Shown piece after piece: positions 31,243 to 40,370 of a stretch of DNA of 64,000 nt; positions within the stretch are counted from its first letter, which is position 1; each line of letters begins with the position of its first letter. The translations under genes were made by a program, and so were the position numbers. The DNA is taken from positions 218,331,530 through 218,395,529 of the forward strand of contig JAUPFV010000001.1 of NCBI GenBank assembly GCA_036936605.1. The letters are read 5' to 3'. Source of the DNA: Limnanthes douglasii subsp. nivea (Eukaryota > Streptophyta > Magnoliopsida > Brassicales > Limnanthaceae). A model generated the notes under the pieces. That model was not told where the DNA came from, did no database searches, and saw only the letters and a program-made list of their open reading frames with translations.

Positions 31243-32470
31243 ATTATAACTGATGATTTTGATGTCGTTGAGACACTAAAGCGTGATTTGACTCATAAAT
31301 TTACCATGGAATATTTGGGTTTGTTATATTACTTTTTTGGTATTATGGTGACTGAGTCTAAAATATACATATGATCTATTTGAGCGAGCGCAATTGTTAA
31401 TAGAATGACAAACACCAATCTTAAAACTAATGTTCGAGAGTCTCTTACTAATGTTATCTCTCGATCAGACCCGACTCTATATCGTACTCTTGTGGATAGC
31501 TTGTTTTATCTTACAGCTACTCAGCCGGATATAGCTTATGTTGTTCATGTAGTTAGTGAGTCTTAAATGTTTATACGTTTTTTCCACTCGGGAGCTAATC
31601 TTCGTATCTTGAGATATCTTCATGACACTTAGTTTGAGAATCTCTTGTTTCTTTCATCATATTCACTCGAACTACATGTAATTTTAATTAAGATATCGAT
31701 CCTCATAATCATAAACACTCGTTTATGTATCTTCTTTAGAGATTCGTTATTTTTATGGAAAAACTACAAGTACGATGTTGTTTCCATATCTTCCACCTAT
31801 GTAGAGTATTGTGTTATGGTCTTGACCACATGTGGTGTGAGAGTATTTGTTTACAGTGGTTTCTTGAATATTTGGAGGTTAATATTACTCAGTCCGTATC
31901 CTTACATTATGCTAACAAAAGTGTCATACATATTGCAATAATTATGTAATTTAGAAGAGGGCGAAACACATTAGAATTCATTGTCACTTTACTTGACATC
32001 ATCTTCAGCTTGTGACCATCTCATTTTCATATGTTCCGTCAGTTTTCCCGTTTGTTGTTATCTTTACGAAGGCTCAGTCGGTATCATGGTTTTATTTTAT
32101 GTATGACAAACTCTCAATGTTTATTATTGTTGCATTATGAATTTGAGGGAGGGTGTTAATATTATAAACCATAAGATATTTGGTTCACTAGTCCATTAGA
32201 TTATTACTCTATATAGTGTGACTAAAACTTTTTGTAAATATACAATTCTAATCAATAATAAATAACATACCATTTATTTTGTTTCTTTAATATCGGTTAT
32301 CATTTGTGGAATGTATTTTGTATTCAAACTCAATTATTCTATTTTGTATAATTTATATTTTTTAAAATTTATGTTTTAAAATATTTTGGATCTAACATAA
32401 AAACTTAAGCATATATATGATAGGTTATATGATTACAAAATTTGTTAACCTAGATTACACAATTTATTCC
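31243..32470 (+). mobile_element. Ty1/copia RT-RNase H-3' LTR fragment
   Basis: Directly after the Tat-4 LTR the plus strand encodes DDFDVVETLKRDLTHKFTMEYLGLLYYFFGI, copia RT just after its active site. Then come SDPTLYRTLVDSLFYLTATQPDIAYVVHVVS and, with frameshifts, the RNase H motif DVVSISSTYVEYCVM and YANKSVIHIA. A purine run (GAGGGAGGG) precedes TGTTAATATTATAAACC at 32154, the 3' LTR start. Everything 5' of RT is missing. Confidence 0.83.
32154..32470 (+). repeat. copia 3' LTR head (first copy)
   Basis: Begins TGTTAATATTATAAACCATAAGATA after a polypurine tract. The same head occurs at 33733. The right end is not defined. Confidence 0.6.
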
Positions 32471-33479
32471 CTAACATACGTTAACCTTGTATTTTCCATT
32501 TATGATCCAAGTTGATTTTTTATAGAGATAAAATCTTTTAAACTCTCTTTATGTATAATAGTGTCATTAACTAAAAAATAATATTAAAATATCGTAAACA
32601 CCTACTTTATTTTATTTTTCAGTTTAAAAGGTTAAACATTAATTTATTTTAAAAAACAAAAACTTGTTCTTGAATAAAAACTAGTTCATACAAAAAACAA
32701 TCATGAAAGATAAAAACTTTGATCCAACTTAAATATCGTCCACCGAATGAGAAAAATCATATTTTGAGCATATGCTTGATTCGAAAAAAAAGGTGCATAT
32801 TTTCTAAGTAGCATTGTTAAAACTTCATCAGTCACATTGCATAAAGGGAACAGAACTTTGCCACTAAAATTGTGGAGATGGAGCAGGACTCCGTCTGTTC
32901 ATTTTCAAAATACTGACGCAGGCAATGTTTCAAGTGAAAATACTATATATAGTTCAAAATCCCACAATGCCTTCACAATCAAGTGGAATGGTTAGTTGTA
33001 GCACAACAACAATAGTAGTTGAATTAACGAGCAACAAGTATGATTTTATACAAATGTTTTTTGTCTCAAAGGTTACTTACAACAGTTAATTTGCTTTAGA
33101 TCTTTTATAACTACTACGTTAAAGCCGATGGGCATTCTGGGTATCAGTCGCTTTCGTTTTCCTTGTACGGAAAACAAGATGGATAAAAGATGGTTAGAAA
33201 TACTCTTTACGTATCTTAGAAGTGTCGGGTTGGGAATTACCGATAATATATAGTTGTAGAAGATATGGAGATATTCAAACTCGTAACAACGTGGTCGTCG
33301 ACCACGAAGTGACCGATTAGACGAATTTGTTTAATATTTGTGCACACTTTTTTGGAATTATTAGTCATTGTAATGTACTTTCACTAAAGATTTATTTGTC
33401 TAATGTATTCGTTTTATATTAGTGTGCTAATGTTGAAAACATTAAACTTATATCGATAACATTAAACTCAACATTCTTC
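32471..33479. other. Intergenic stretch without recognised genes
   Basis: Moderately AT-rich. Short coding-like patches occur near 32820-32990 and 33170-33310, but no family is recognised. Confidence 0.5.
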
Positions 33480-34020
33480 TTTACATGTTAACAAAAGTTT
33501 CATATATATTGCAAAAAATTATGTTTTTCATGAGAGGACGGAACACATTGATATTGAGTGGTCACTTCACTCGTCATCATCTTCATTTCGGGGTCATCTC
33601 ATTTTCATATGTTACATCAGGTTTGTAGGTTGTTGATAACTTCAGGAAGACTAAATCGGTATCGCGATTCTGTTTTTCTATGTCAAACCCTTTGTGCTTA
33701 TTATTATTGGACTGTGAGTTTCACTAAGGATATGTTAGAATTATAAACCATTAGATAGTTGGCCACTAAGTTCAATACATTATTATTTTATATATCGTCA
33801 TTTTTTTATAAATACACTATTATAACTAATAATATATTACCCTTTTTTTCCTCCTATTTTTTAGATATGATTTATGTATTTTGGAATGTATTTTGTATTC
33901 AAAATCAAATTTTTTAATTATGTAATTTAGAGGTTTTAAGATTTATGTTTTGAAATTTTTAGATTCTAATATTAGAATTCAAAAAAATGATAATAGGTCA
34001 TATGGTCTTTTTAATTGTGT
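33480..34020 (+). mobile_element. Second copia 3' end plus LTR head
   Basis: This aligns with 31916-32470: the end of RNase H (ERTEHIDI-like, HFTRHHLHFGVISFSYVTSG) and the LTR start TGTTAGAATTATAAACC at 33733. It continues into the shared GGAATGTATTTTGTATTCAAA stretch near 33880. It lies about 1.57 kb from its homologue in the same orientation, so the pair could be a local duplication or two related insertions. Confidence 0.72.
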
Positions 34021-34155
34021 TCGTAGACGAAAAGTTTAAAACTTCGTCGCATAATTTTAATCAATTGATTAATTTTTCAAAAGCAAATTGGTAAAAACAA
34101 AATAAATGAAAAATCTTTAAAAACAAATCTTTTATTTGCATTAGTTATTTACGAC

Positions 34156-34622
34156 ACAATTTTCTGATTTGCTTTAGGATACAATTTTCTGATTTGCTTT
34201 AGGATGTCAAAAGAGGAGATTGATTAAGAGCAAATATCTTGATAGGTTACGAAGCAAGTACCTGGAGAAAGCAAAACACAAATCTGAATCAAATTGTTTA
34301 TGTATTATTATAGTAGTGTCTTTTACATATTTTAATGAAAGTTTGCATTTACAAGATGCTATTGCATCGTTCCATTCATTGTCTAGAGCCTCTCAAAGGT
34401 TGGTAAACTTTATAGGATTATTTCAGCACTAACATGTTTCTGATTTGCTTTGGGACGTCAGAGGAGCAGATAGATTACAAGACTATTATTAGCCTTGTAT
34501 CTTGAACTGGCAGAAATACCAATCCAAATCGTCATTTTATGAACTGGAAGCAGAGTATCAAATGATAGGTTACGAAGTAAGTAACCGAAAAACCAAAACA
34601 CAAATCTGAATTAAATTGTTTA
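34156..34622 (+). repeat. Direct duplication upstream of the MADS gene 3' end
   Basis: A TTCTGATTTGCTTTAGGA word appears at about 34160 and 34183 and again, as TTCTGATTTGCTTTGGGA, near 34438. GATAGGTTACGAAG, followed by AAACACAAATCTGAAT, occurs at about 34240-34290 and 34564-34612. This suggests a roughly 300-bp imperfect tandem duplication. Confidence 0.65.
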
Positions 34623-34814
34623 TATATCCATTACCACAAAATCTTTATTCAACTTTACAACTCATTTGTTATTTGTTACCGAGCAATCTCAGATTTACAG
34701 CTCTAAAGAATCGTTAATTCATTAGAGCAATCCCCAATTGTATGCAATAAACCTATTCTATTCAAATTCAATAATGAATATTCACGAAATACCAAAGTCA
34801 GCTGTTCCTAACTC

Positions 34815-35774
34815 TCAATACGAAAGAGTTACATTTGGTGGGAAGATATCGAAAGAGCAGTCGCAGCAACGGCTAGCCATAGTAACATTATTATACCCAC
34901 AATCGATCTCATCAATCATAGCGCCCATCGGATCAGAGAAGCTATTCCCAATTGCATATCCATCATCAGGCAAGGCATCGATTTCCTTTTCCAGAAATGC
35001 CATGTACGGTTCAGGACCTTGGCCTTCAATACCACGACTGTTATTACCGAGTCCGTCGACAGTTTCTTGATGGCTGGTTTGTGAATCAGCAAACACGAAA
35101 TCCAGATCAAACCCTAGGTCTAGATCTAGATCTAGATAATGATCATGATCATGATCTACTTGAGTTTCAGCAGCAAGTGCAAGATGATCAGCCAGGACAT
35201 TCTGGTTCGGATTCTGATTCTCAAGTGGTGACTGGGGTTTCTTGGTCTCCAAGACACCTGACCTCATCCTCTTGAGTGCGTGGTCCTTTAGCTTCTCCAT
35301 CCTCTGGATTCTCTCCTCGATGGTAAGATCTAGGTCCGAGTCATCGTCCCAGCAGCAGCGATCATCAAGAGTGATCTCATCTCTTTTTCTTTTCTTTCCC
35401 GTTGGGGTTAGGGTTAGGGTTTTTGTCTGATCACTGAAACTCGAACACAAACTGGAACTCGAACTGGAAGTGGAAGCAGAGGATGTCGAAGCCAAGGAAG
35501 TGGAGGAAGTTGAGGAAGTTGAGGAAGTGGAGGAAGTAGTAGCCAACAAAACTCTGTCGGTAAGATCATCGACTGAAGGATGACCGAAGACATAGTAGTT
35601 GTTTCTGTTGGAGGGAGCGGTAACGAGAATGGCGATCTGAGCACCAGACAACTGACAAAGCTGAGCGGCTTTACTGAAAAGGCCCTGGCGGCGTTTGGTG
35701 AAAGTGACGCATCTCTGCGACGCGGTTTCTCTTTTTTGGGTGGGAACACCTCTCATTCTTGGTTTTCCTACCAT
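34815..35774 (-). CDS. Type I MADS-box transcription factor, AGL62-like
   Basis: An intronless 319-residue protein. The MADS domain spans residues 1-72: a basic RGVPTQKRETASQRCVTFTKRRQGLFSKAAQLCQLSGAQIAILV core followed by FGHPSVDD, which is characteristic of the M-alpha/AGL62 group. There is no K domain, as expected for type I. Downstream lie a Ser/Thr tract (79-114), a basic KKRKR motif (127-131) that may be a nuclear signal, an acidic patch (143-150), and LDLDLDL (214-220), an LxLxL or EAR-like motif that could recruit co-repressors. AGL62-type proteins act in the nucleus, often in endosperm and as heterodimers; that role is known for the family and inferred here. The chosen start is the first Met, immediately before the MADS core. 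The full frame, with no stop, suggests a live gene. Confidence 0.9.
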   Translation of the reverse strand: MVGKPRMRGVPTQKRETASQRCVTFTKRRQGLFSKAAQLCQLSGAQIAILVTAPSNRNNYYVFGHPSVDDLTDRVLLATTSSTSSTSSTSSTSLASTSSASTSSSSSSLCSSFSDQTKTLTLTPTGKKRKRDEITLDDRCCWDDDSDLDLTIEERIQRMEKLKDHALKRMRSGVLETKKPQSPLENQNPNQNVLADHLALAAETQVDHDHDHYLDLDLDLGFDLDFVFADSQTSHQETVDGLGNNSRGIEGQGPEPYMAFLEKEIDALPDDGYAIGNSFSDPMGAMIDEIDCGYNNVTMASRCCDCSFDIFPPNVTLSY

Positions 35775-36576
35775 GATGTGGCAATCTGTTCAAGGAAGAT
35801 CTGTAATAGACGAAAAGAAAGGAGTTGGTTGGTTATACAAGAAAGGCAACCTTATGGTAATAGAGATCGATCTAGGCATGAACATATCATCCAAGGAGAA
35901 TGGCAACACATTGTAATCTTTCGTAATATAGAGCTATAATAAAAGATACTACAAGTCTTTATATTATTTTTTTCTGTCTTTTGCTTCTCCTTTAAATCAA
36001 TAAAAGATACTACTCGGCGAAACAAGACCGAACCTGTAACATCAGTCTGGTATGGTATGGTATACCTCATTCTCAAGTAGATACCTAGGCTACGTAGTTA
36101 CTCAGTCTCATAGAAATCATCGAAATTAATTAAGCCGATCAACTGAATTATATTTTAAATTCAAATATCAATTCAAATTCAAATTCAAAAAATAATAATA
36201 CAAGATTTGTGATACGAACTCAACAAGAATACCTTGATTTCAATGGCAGACGGAGGAGATACAGTGGAAGCGCCGAATGTGAAACTCCGATAACCAACGG
36301 AACGGACCGAAATCGAAACAATGAGTAGTGATCGAAATCACGAGTCGTAAATAAAAGCTGAAAACACAATTGAGTACGAGTACTGTCTTTCTCTCTTGAA
36401 AAGAATACAGATTCAATGTATGATCGGAGATTTGTCGTGTAGGAGATTTGTATTCTCCGTCAGACCGACAGAGAGCGAGAGAGCGAGAGATCGAGAGATC
36501 AAGAAAGCGAGAGACGTGAAGTATGAAGTTGAAGTGGGTTTCGTTTTGTTTTTAAAGACGAGTTTTCGGTTCATTT
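35775..36576. promoter_or_regulatory. Upstream region of the MADS gene
   Basis: This 5' flank has no other gene. A minus-strand AATATAAAG (about 35955) is a weak TATA candidate. A GA-rich run (36469-36520) and a CAAG|GTATTC junction on the minus strand near 36230 could mark a 5' leader exon with an intron. None of this is proven. Confidence 0.35.
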
Positions 36577-36944
36577 ATATCCAAGTAACCGTTGGATGAA
36601 GATCCAGATGAAGACCCACCCCCAGCTGCAGTCACACGCCAAATTGCAGTCCCAGGCCCACATGCAGTCCCATATAGAGACCCAGGCCTAAATAATGAAG
36701 ACGTAGATTATGACCCATCTACAACGCCAGATGAAGACCCTGGCACGGATATAGACCCGGATTATGACCCGAGAATAGGCTGAGTTGTATATTGTTTTGT
36801 CTCAAGATTCTTGTATGATGTTTTTCTGTGTTCATCTAATATAGTTTACTTTAGATATTCAGAATTCGGTTTATGGTCATTCAGATTTTATTCATATCGA
36901 TTTTCCTTTGTATATATATGAAGTTTCATATCCAAGTAACCGTT
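36577..36944 (+). mobile_element. 334-bp insertion flanked by 17-bp direct repeats
   Basis: ATATCCAAGTAACCGTT occurs at 36577-36593 and 36928-36944, exactly flanking a 334-bp segment. The segment reads as the end of a coding region followed by an untranslated tail. A long exact duplication of this size is typical of LINE-mediated insertion of an RNA copy. No poly(A) remains at the right edge, and there is no tRNA-like head. Confidence 0.6.
36592..36783 (+). CDS. Hypothetical 63-residue acidic, proline-rich ORF (possible captured coding tail)
   Basis: The frame encodes repeats of Asp-rich turns (DEDPDEDPPP, YDPSTTPDEDPGTD, DPDYDPRIG) ending in TGA. GC content and codon regularity differ sharply from the AT-rich surroundings. 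Its first bases overlap the left direct repeat of the insertion, so the upstream part of the original protein is missing. I do not recognise the family. It is unlikely to be expressed by itself and more likely derives from the 3' end of a transcript copied here. Confidence 0.3.
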   Translation: MDEDPDEDPPPAAVTRQIAVPGPHAVPYRDPGLNNEDVDYDPSTTPDEDPGTDIDPDYDPRIG

Positions 36945-37953
36945 TATAGAGCTATAATAAAAGATACTCCAAGTTCTTATTATTATTTTTATACTAACTA
37001 ACTAAATATATTTATTTCTTTTTTCTTTTTTTCTTCTCTAACTTATTATATTTTAGAGTAACTAACATTTATTATTAATTTTGTTAAGAAAATATATTTG
37101 ATCTCAAATCATCTATTTGATCTCAAATCATCTATTTAAAAGCAATATCGATTCAAATATCAACAAATCAACGATTGAACGATAGCAAAACTATGGGAAC
37201 TCACCTAACAAAACTCACTCATCATTATCTCTAAGGATTCCTTGCGGCGAATGCGTTCCATTTCTTCTTAATTTCATAAAAAAAAAATGAAAATCCGATT
37301 ATCAAAACTGGAACATAATTGAAGATAATTCATACTAGAACCTAGAATTAGAATTCAGTTTCAAATCCGAACTGGTGAAAGCAATCCACATTGATTATTG
37401 TTAAATATGTCAAAGTTCTGAACGAATAAAATTGTGTAGTTAGCTCCCAACATGACAGCAACGCGATACCTGAAGTCATTTATGTAAGAAATGTTATAAA
37501 AGTCCCGCAATAAAACTCATGACTATAAGTTAAGTTAACAAAATTAATATGATCATAGAGTTCATGTAATAAAATCTCAATCAAGTTTATGTCCACAATA
37601 AAAAACTACGCGACAAGTTTTCTAAAACGAACTAAATGACAAATGTTTAACAGATTATAAGATACAAGATTTATAAGATGATTGAATAAACCAAATAATT
37701 CCAAAGTTAAATAAAACACAACCAAAGTTACAAGATTAGCAAGTCTCATAAACAAATATGTTTTTATGAGATGTTGTTTTAGGAAATAAAAAAGATAGTA
37801 GAGTGATAAAAGTTATAAAATTAATCTTTGATATAAAGTTTCTATAAAAGGTAGTATTTATCGAAGAATGGAAATAAAAAGTATTATAATAACAAATTAC
37901 ATTATCTGATGTAAATTTAATATAACAAACATGATGTAAATTACAATAAATAA

Positions 37954-37957
<4 letters not shown>
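36945..37957. other. AT-rich intergenic stretch with small repeats
   Basis: No gene. It has a 21-bp tandem pair (TATTTGATCTCAAATCATC) at about 37096-37137. A 45-bp match near 36946 to the MADS upstream region (35927) is also present. Confidence 0.5.

Positions 37958-38006
<49 letters not shown>
37958..38006. repeat. (TA)n microsatellite
   Basis: An uninterrupted TA run of about 48 bp following TAAATAAA. Confidence 0.97.
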
Positions 38007-38007
<1 letters not shown>

Positions 38008-38023
38008 CTGCCTTTTATTACAA

Positions 38024-38385
38024 ACAAAAAATCTGAGTAAATTTTAAATTAATATCTATTTACTTTAATAATAAATATGTAGTTTTTTTTATCAAATATA
38101 ACTTCTTTTCGATAATGACTGGCTTGCCTTTCTATAAGCTTCTCGCTCTCTTTCGTCCCTTCTTCATAATTGTCCCGCTAATACTTTTTCCCTTCATCTT
38201 CACTCACGCGTATTACATTCTGGAGAAGAGACAAACCATTCATTAACTCTAAATCTCTTTATATATATATTTAGTACTTTTTTAAAATACAAACTAAAAA
38301 TCTCAGTAAATTTTAAATCAATATCTATTTACTTAATTAATAAATATATATATATTTCTTTATCAAATGTAACTTCTTTTGAATG
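38024..38385. repeat. Pair of 90-bp direct repeats
   Basis: AAAATCTGAGTAAATTTTAA at 38027 recurs as AAAATCTCAGTAAATTTTAA at 38297. In each copy it is preceded by a TATATATA run and followed by ATATCTATTTACTT and ATCAAATRTAACTTCTTTT. The spacing is about 270 bp. Confidence 0.75.
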
Positions 38386-38699
38386 AAAGTTTCAAATTAT
38401 TATTTATTATTTTAATTAAATTGGAAGCCTATCGTAATGGAGGAGGATAATTGAGGATAATTGGGACCGGAACCTAGAATTAAGGTTCATATGCTACGCG
38501 CGTGGCCTCTTTCTCTTTATTCCTATGTCGGATATGTTCTTCTTCAACGTCCTCATTTATGGATAGATAAAGAAATTGCGAGAATTATATGGCTTAACCA
38601 AGAACTAAACCGAAGAAATGCTCCACTGTAATTGATGATTCCTGAGGAAGAGAGATCAGATACGTTCAGAAAAAAACCTGAGAGTACGAGACATTTGAT

Positions 38700-38995
38700 T
38701 TAAAGAGAAACGTTTTTTAATCTTATGGCGATTCAATTGAAGTTAAATCCAGAGACATGCACCTTCGCTGTTAGGTCAGGAAAGTTCTTGGGATATACTA
38801 TAAGTGAAAAGGGAATAGAAACCGATCTTGACCAATTTAAGGCTTTGGTAACAATGACCTCACCTCAGACAATCAAGGAAGTGCAAATTTTGACAAAGAG
38901 GTTGGTTGCTCTAGATAGATTCATCTCTCGATTTTTTGACAAATATGTTTATTTTTTCCAAGTTTTGCGTCAACTAAAAGAATTCACGAAAAATA
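38700..38995 (+). mobile_element. Fragment of Tat RT (Tat-5 family)
   Basis: The segment encodes IQLKLNPETCTFAVRSGKFLGYTISEKGIETD, then MTSPQTIKEVQILTKRL and LDRFISRF. It is collinear with Tat-5 at about 46745-47020 but less damaged. Both edges are abrupt, with unrelated sequence on each side, so it is an isolated scrap of the RT thumb and RT-RNase H connection. Confidence 0.82.
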
Positions 38996-39659
38996 CAGAT
39001 AAAAATACATTACATACATGACTAAGAAGATAGTCTACAAAAGAAAACATGAAAATTAATTTTCTTTACATGTTATGTTGTTAATTTCAGTATCTTGATA
39101 AAAATGGCAGGTTTATTAACAACATCTTCTATAATAGTATTTTATGTTAGAGGTTAGTCGTTTTCATCAATTTTTGGTGGGGAAGGGGTGTTTTTTTGTT
39201 ATTGTTCGTCATCCTCAAAAAATTGTTATATCTTAGATATTTAGGATTTTCTTCAACGGGTTGTATATTTTGAGATGTGGAAAAAAAATTGTGATTGACC
39301 TTGCATATAGTTAGGATGGGATTTTTACGCACTTTTCTACAATATGGTTTGACATAATTAAAATCTTCTTCTCATGAGATGAATACTCGAAGATAATATA
39401 CACATAAATTTACATTCTCCAATGTTATTACTTGACACTATCTTTTACTAGCCTTGTGTCCTTATCCTTCTTAAGCATATCAAAGCCAAGTCCTAGCTTC
39501 TTGAAGCGGCTAAACTTCATCCTTAAATAGGTAGATCTTTTAGTCTCGCACATGCATATGCAATTTTTCAAAAAAAACTATTAAGAAGATAAACTTCAAC
39601 CTCCACAACTTGCATGTCTCAACACATACTTTGGGATAATACTAATAATGTGTTCCAAT
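38996..39659. other. Intergenic stretch, no features
   Basis: No coding or repeat signal was recognised. Confidence 0.5.
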
Positions 39660-40370
39660 CCTTAGATGTTAAGATTTCCACATTGAATTCAGCACCTAAT
39701 GTCATATTAGATGGGAATTGGAATCTCAACATGAGATATTTCAAATTGACTTTAATCTCATCCCAATAGCCGATTTGTGCACAAAATCTCTACTTAACCC
39801 TTTGGTTAAATGATTGGCTAAATTATATTGAGTTCTAAAAAACTCTACTGAAATGACATCATGCGTGATGCGCTCACGAATTATATTGTATCCAGCACCC
39901 AAGTAATTAGACCTGCCTTTGTAAAATTGTCTATAGACAGTAGCCAAGGCAGCTTCACTATCACATCTGATAGATATAGGTGATATCGGTTTGGGCCACA
40001 ACGGAATTTCATACATTAAATTTCTTAGCCACTTAGCTTCTTTACTCGCTGCTGCTAATGCCACAAAATATGATTTCATTGTCGAATCAGTAATACAAGT
40101 TTGTTTCTTAGATTCCTAAAAGATAACACCTCCCCCAAGTATAAATTCGGAAGAAAATCCAGTATAAGTCAAACCATAGTACATTGTTCATTTCAAATAC
40201 TTTAATACTCATTTTACAGCATGCCAATGATGTGACTAGGAATCTACTATACATACTAAGCTTTCCAACAACAAAGACAATATCCGGACCAGTGCTAGTC
40301 ATGACATACATATACCAAAAAGCTTCTCAGCTTCCTCCAAATCTTTCATCTCGAAACTAGATGATAAGAA
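39660..40370 (-). pseudogene. copia RT end and RNase H remnant
   Basis: The minus strand encodes copia pol pieces: EEAEKLFGICMS near 40330, the KVFEMNNVLWFDLYW region, then the RNase H segment. In that, STMKSYFVALAAASKEAKWLRNLMYEIPLWPK precedes ISIRCDSEAALATVYRQFYKGRS and ITHDVISVEFFRTQYNLANHLTKGLSRD, which is typical of the copia RNase H end. The 39741-40079 piece is open, whereas the RT part is broken by stops and frameshifts. No LTR was identified beside it. Confidence 0.85.

Noticed and set aside
35403..35422. GGGTTAGGGTTAGGG telomere-like sequence
   Set aside because: It lies inside the MADS coding region on the opposite strand (encoding a TLTLTPTGK stretch) and is only two to three units long.
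35580..35939. 119-residue plus-strand ORF over the MADS gene start
   Set aside because: It is the complement of the conserved MADS domain; the minus-strand protein is clearly the real one.
37958..38006. (TA)n as part of a CRISPR-like or hairpin array
   Set aside because: Simple microsatellite; no spacers or conserved repeats. Nothing in this plant DNA resembles a CRISPR array.
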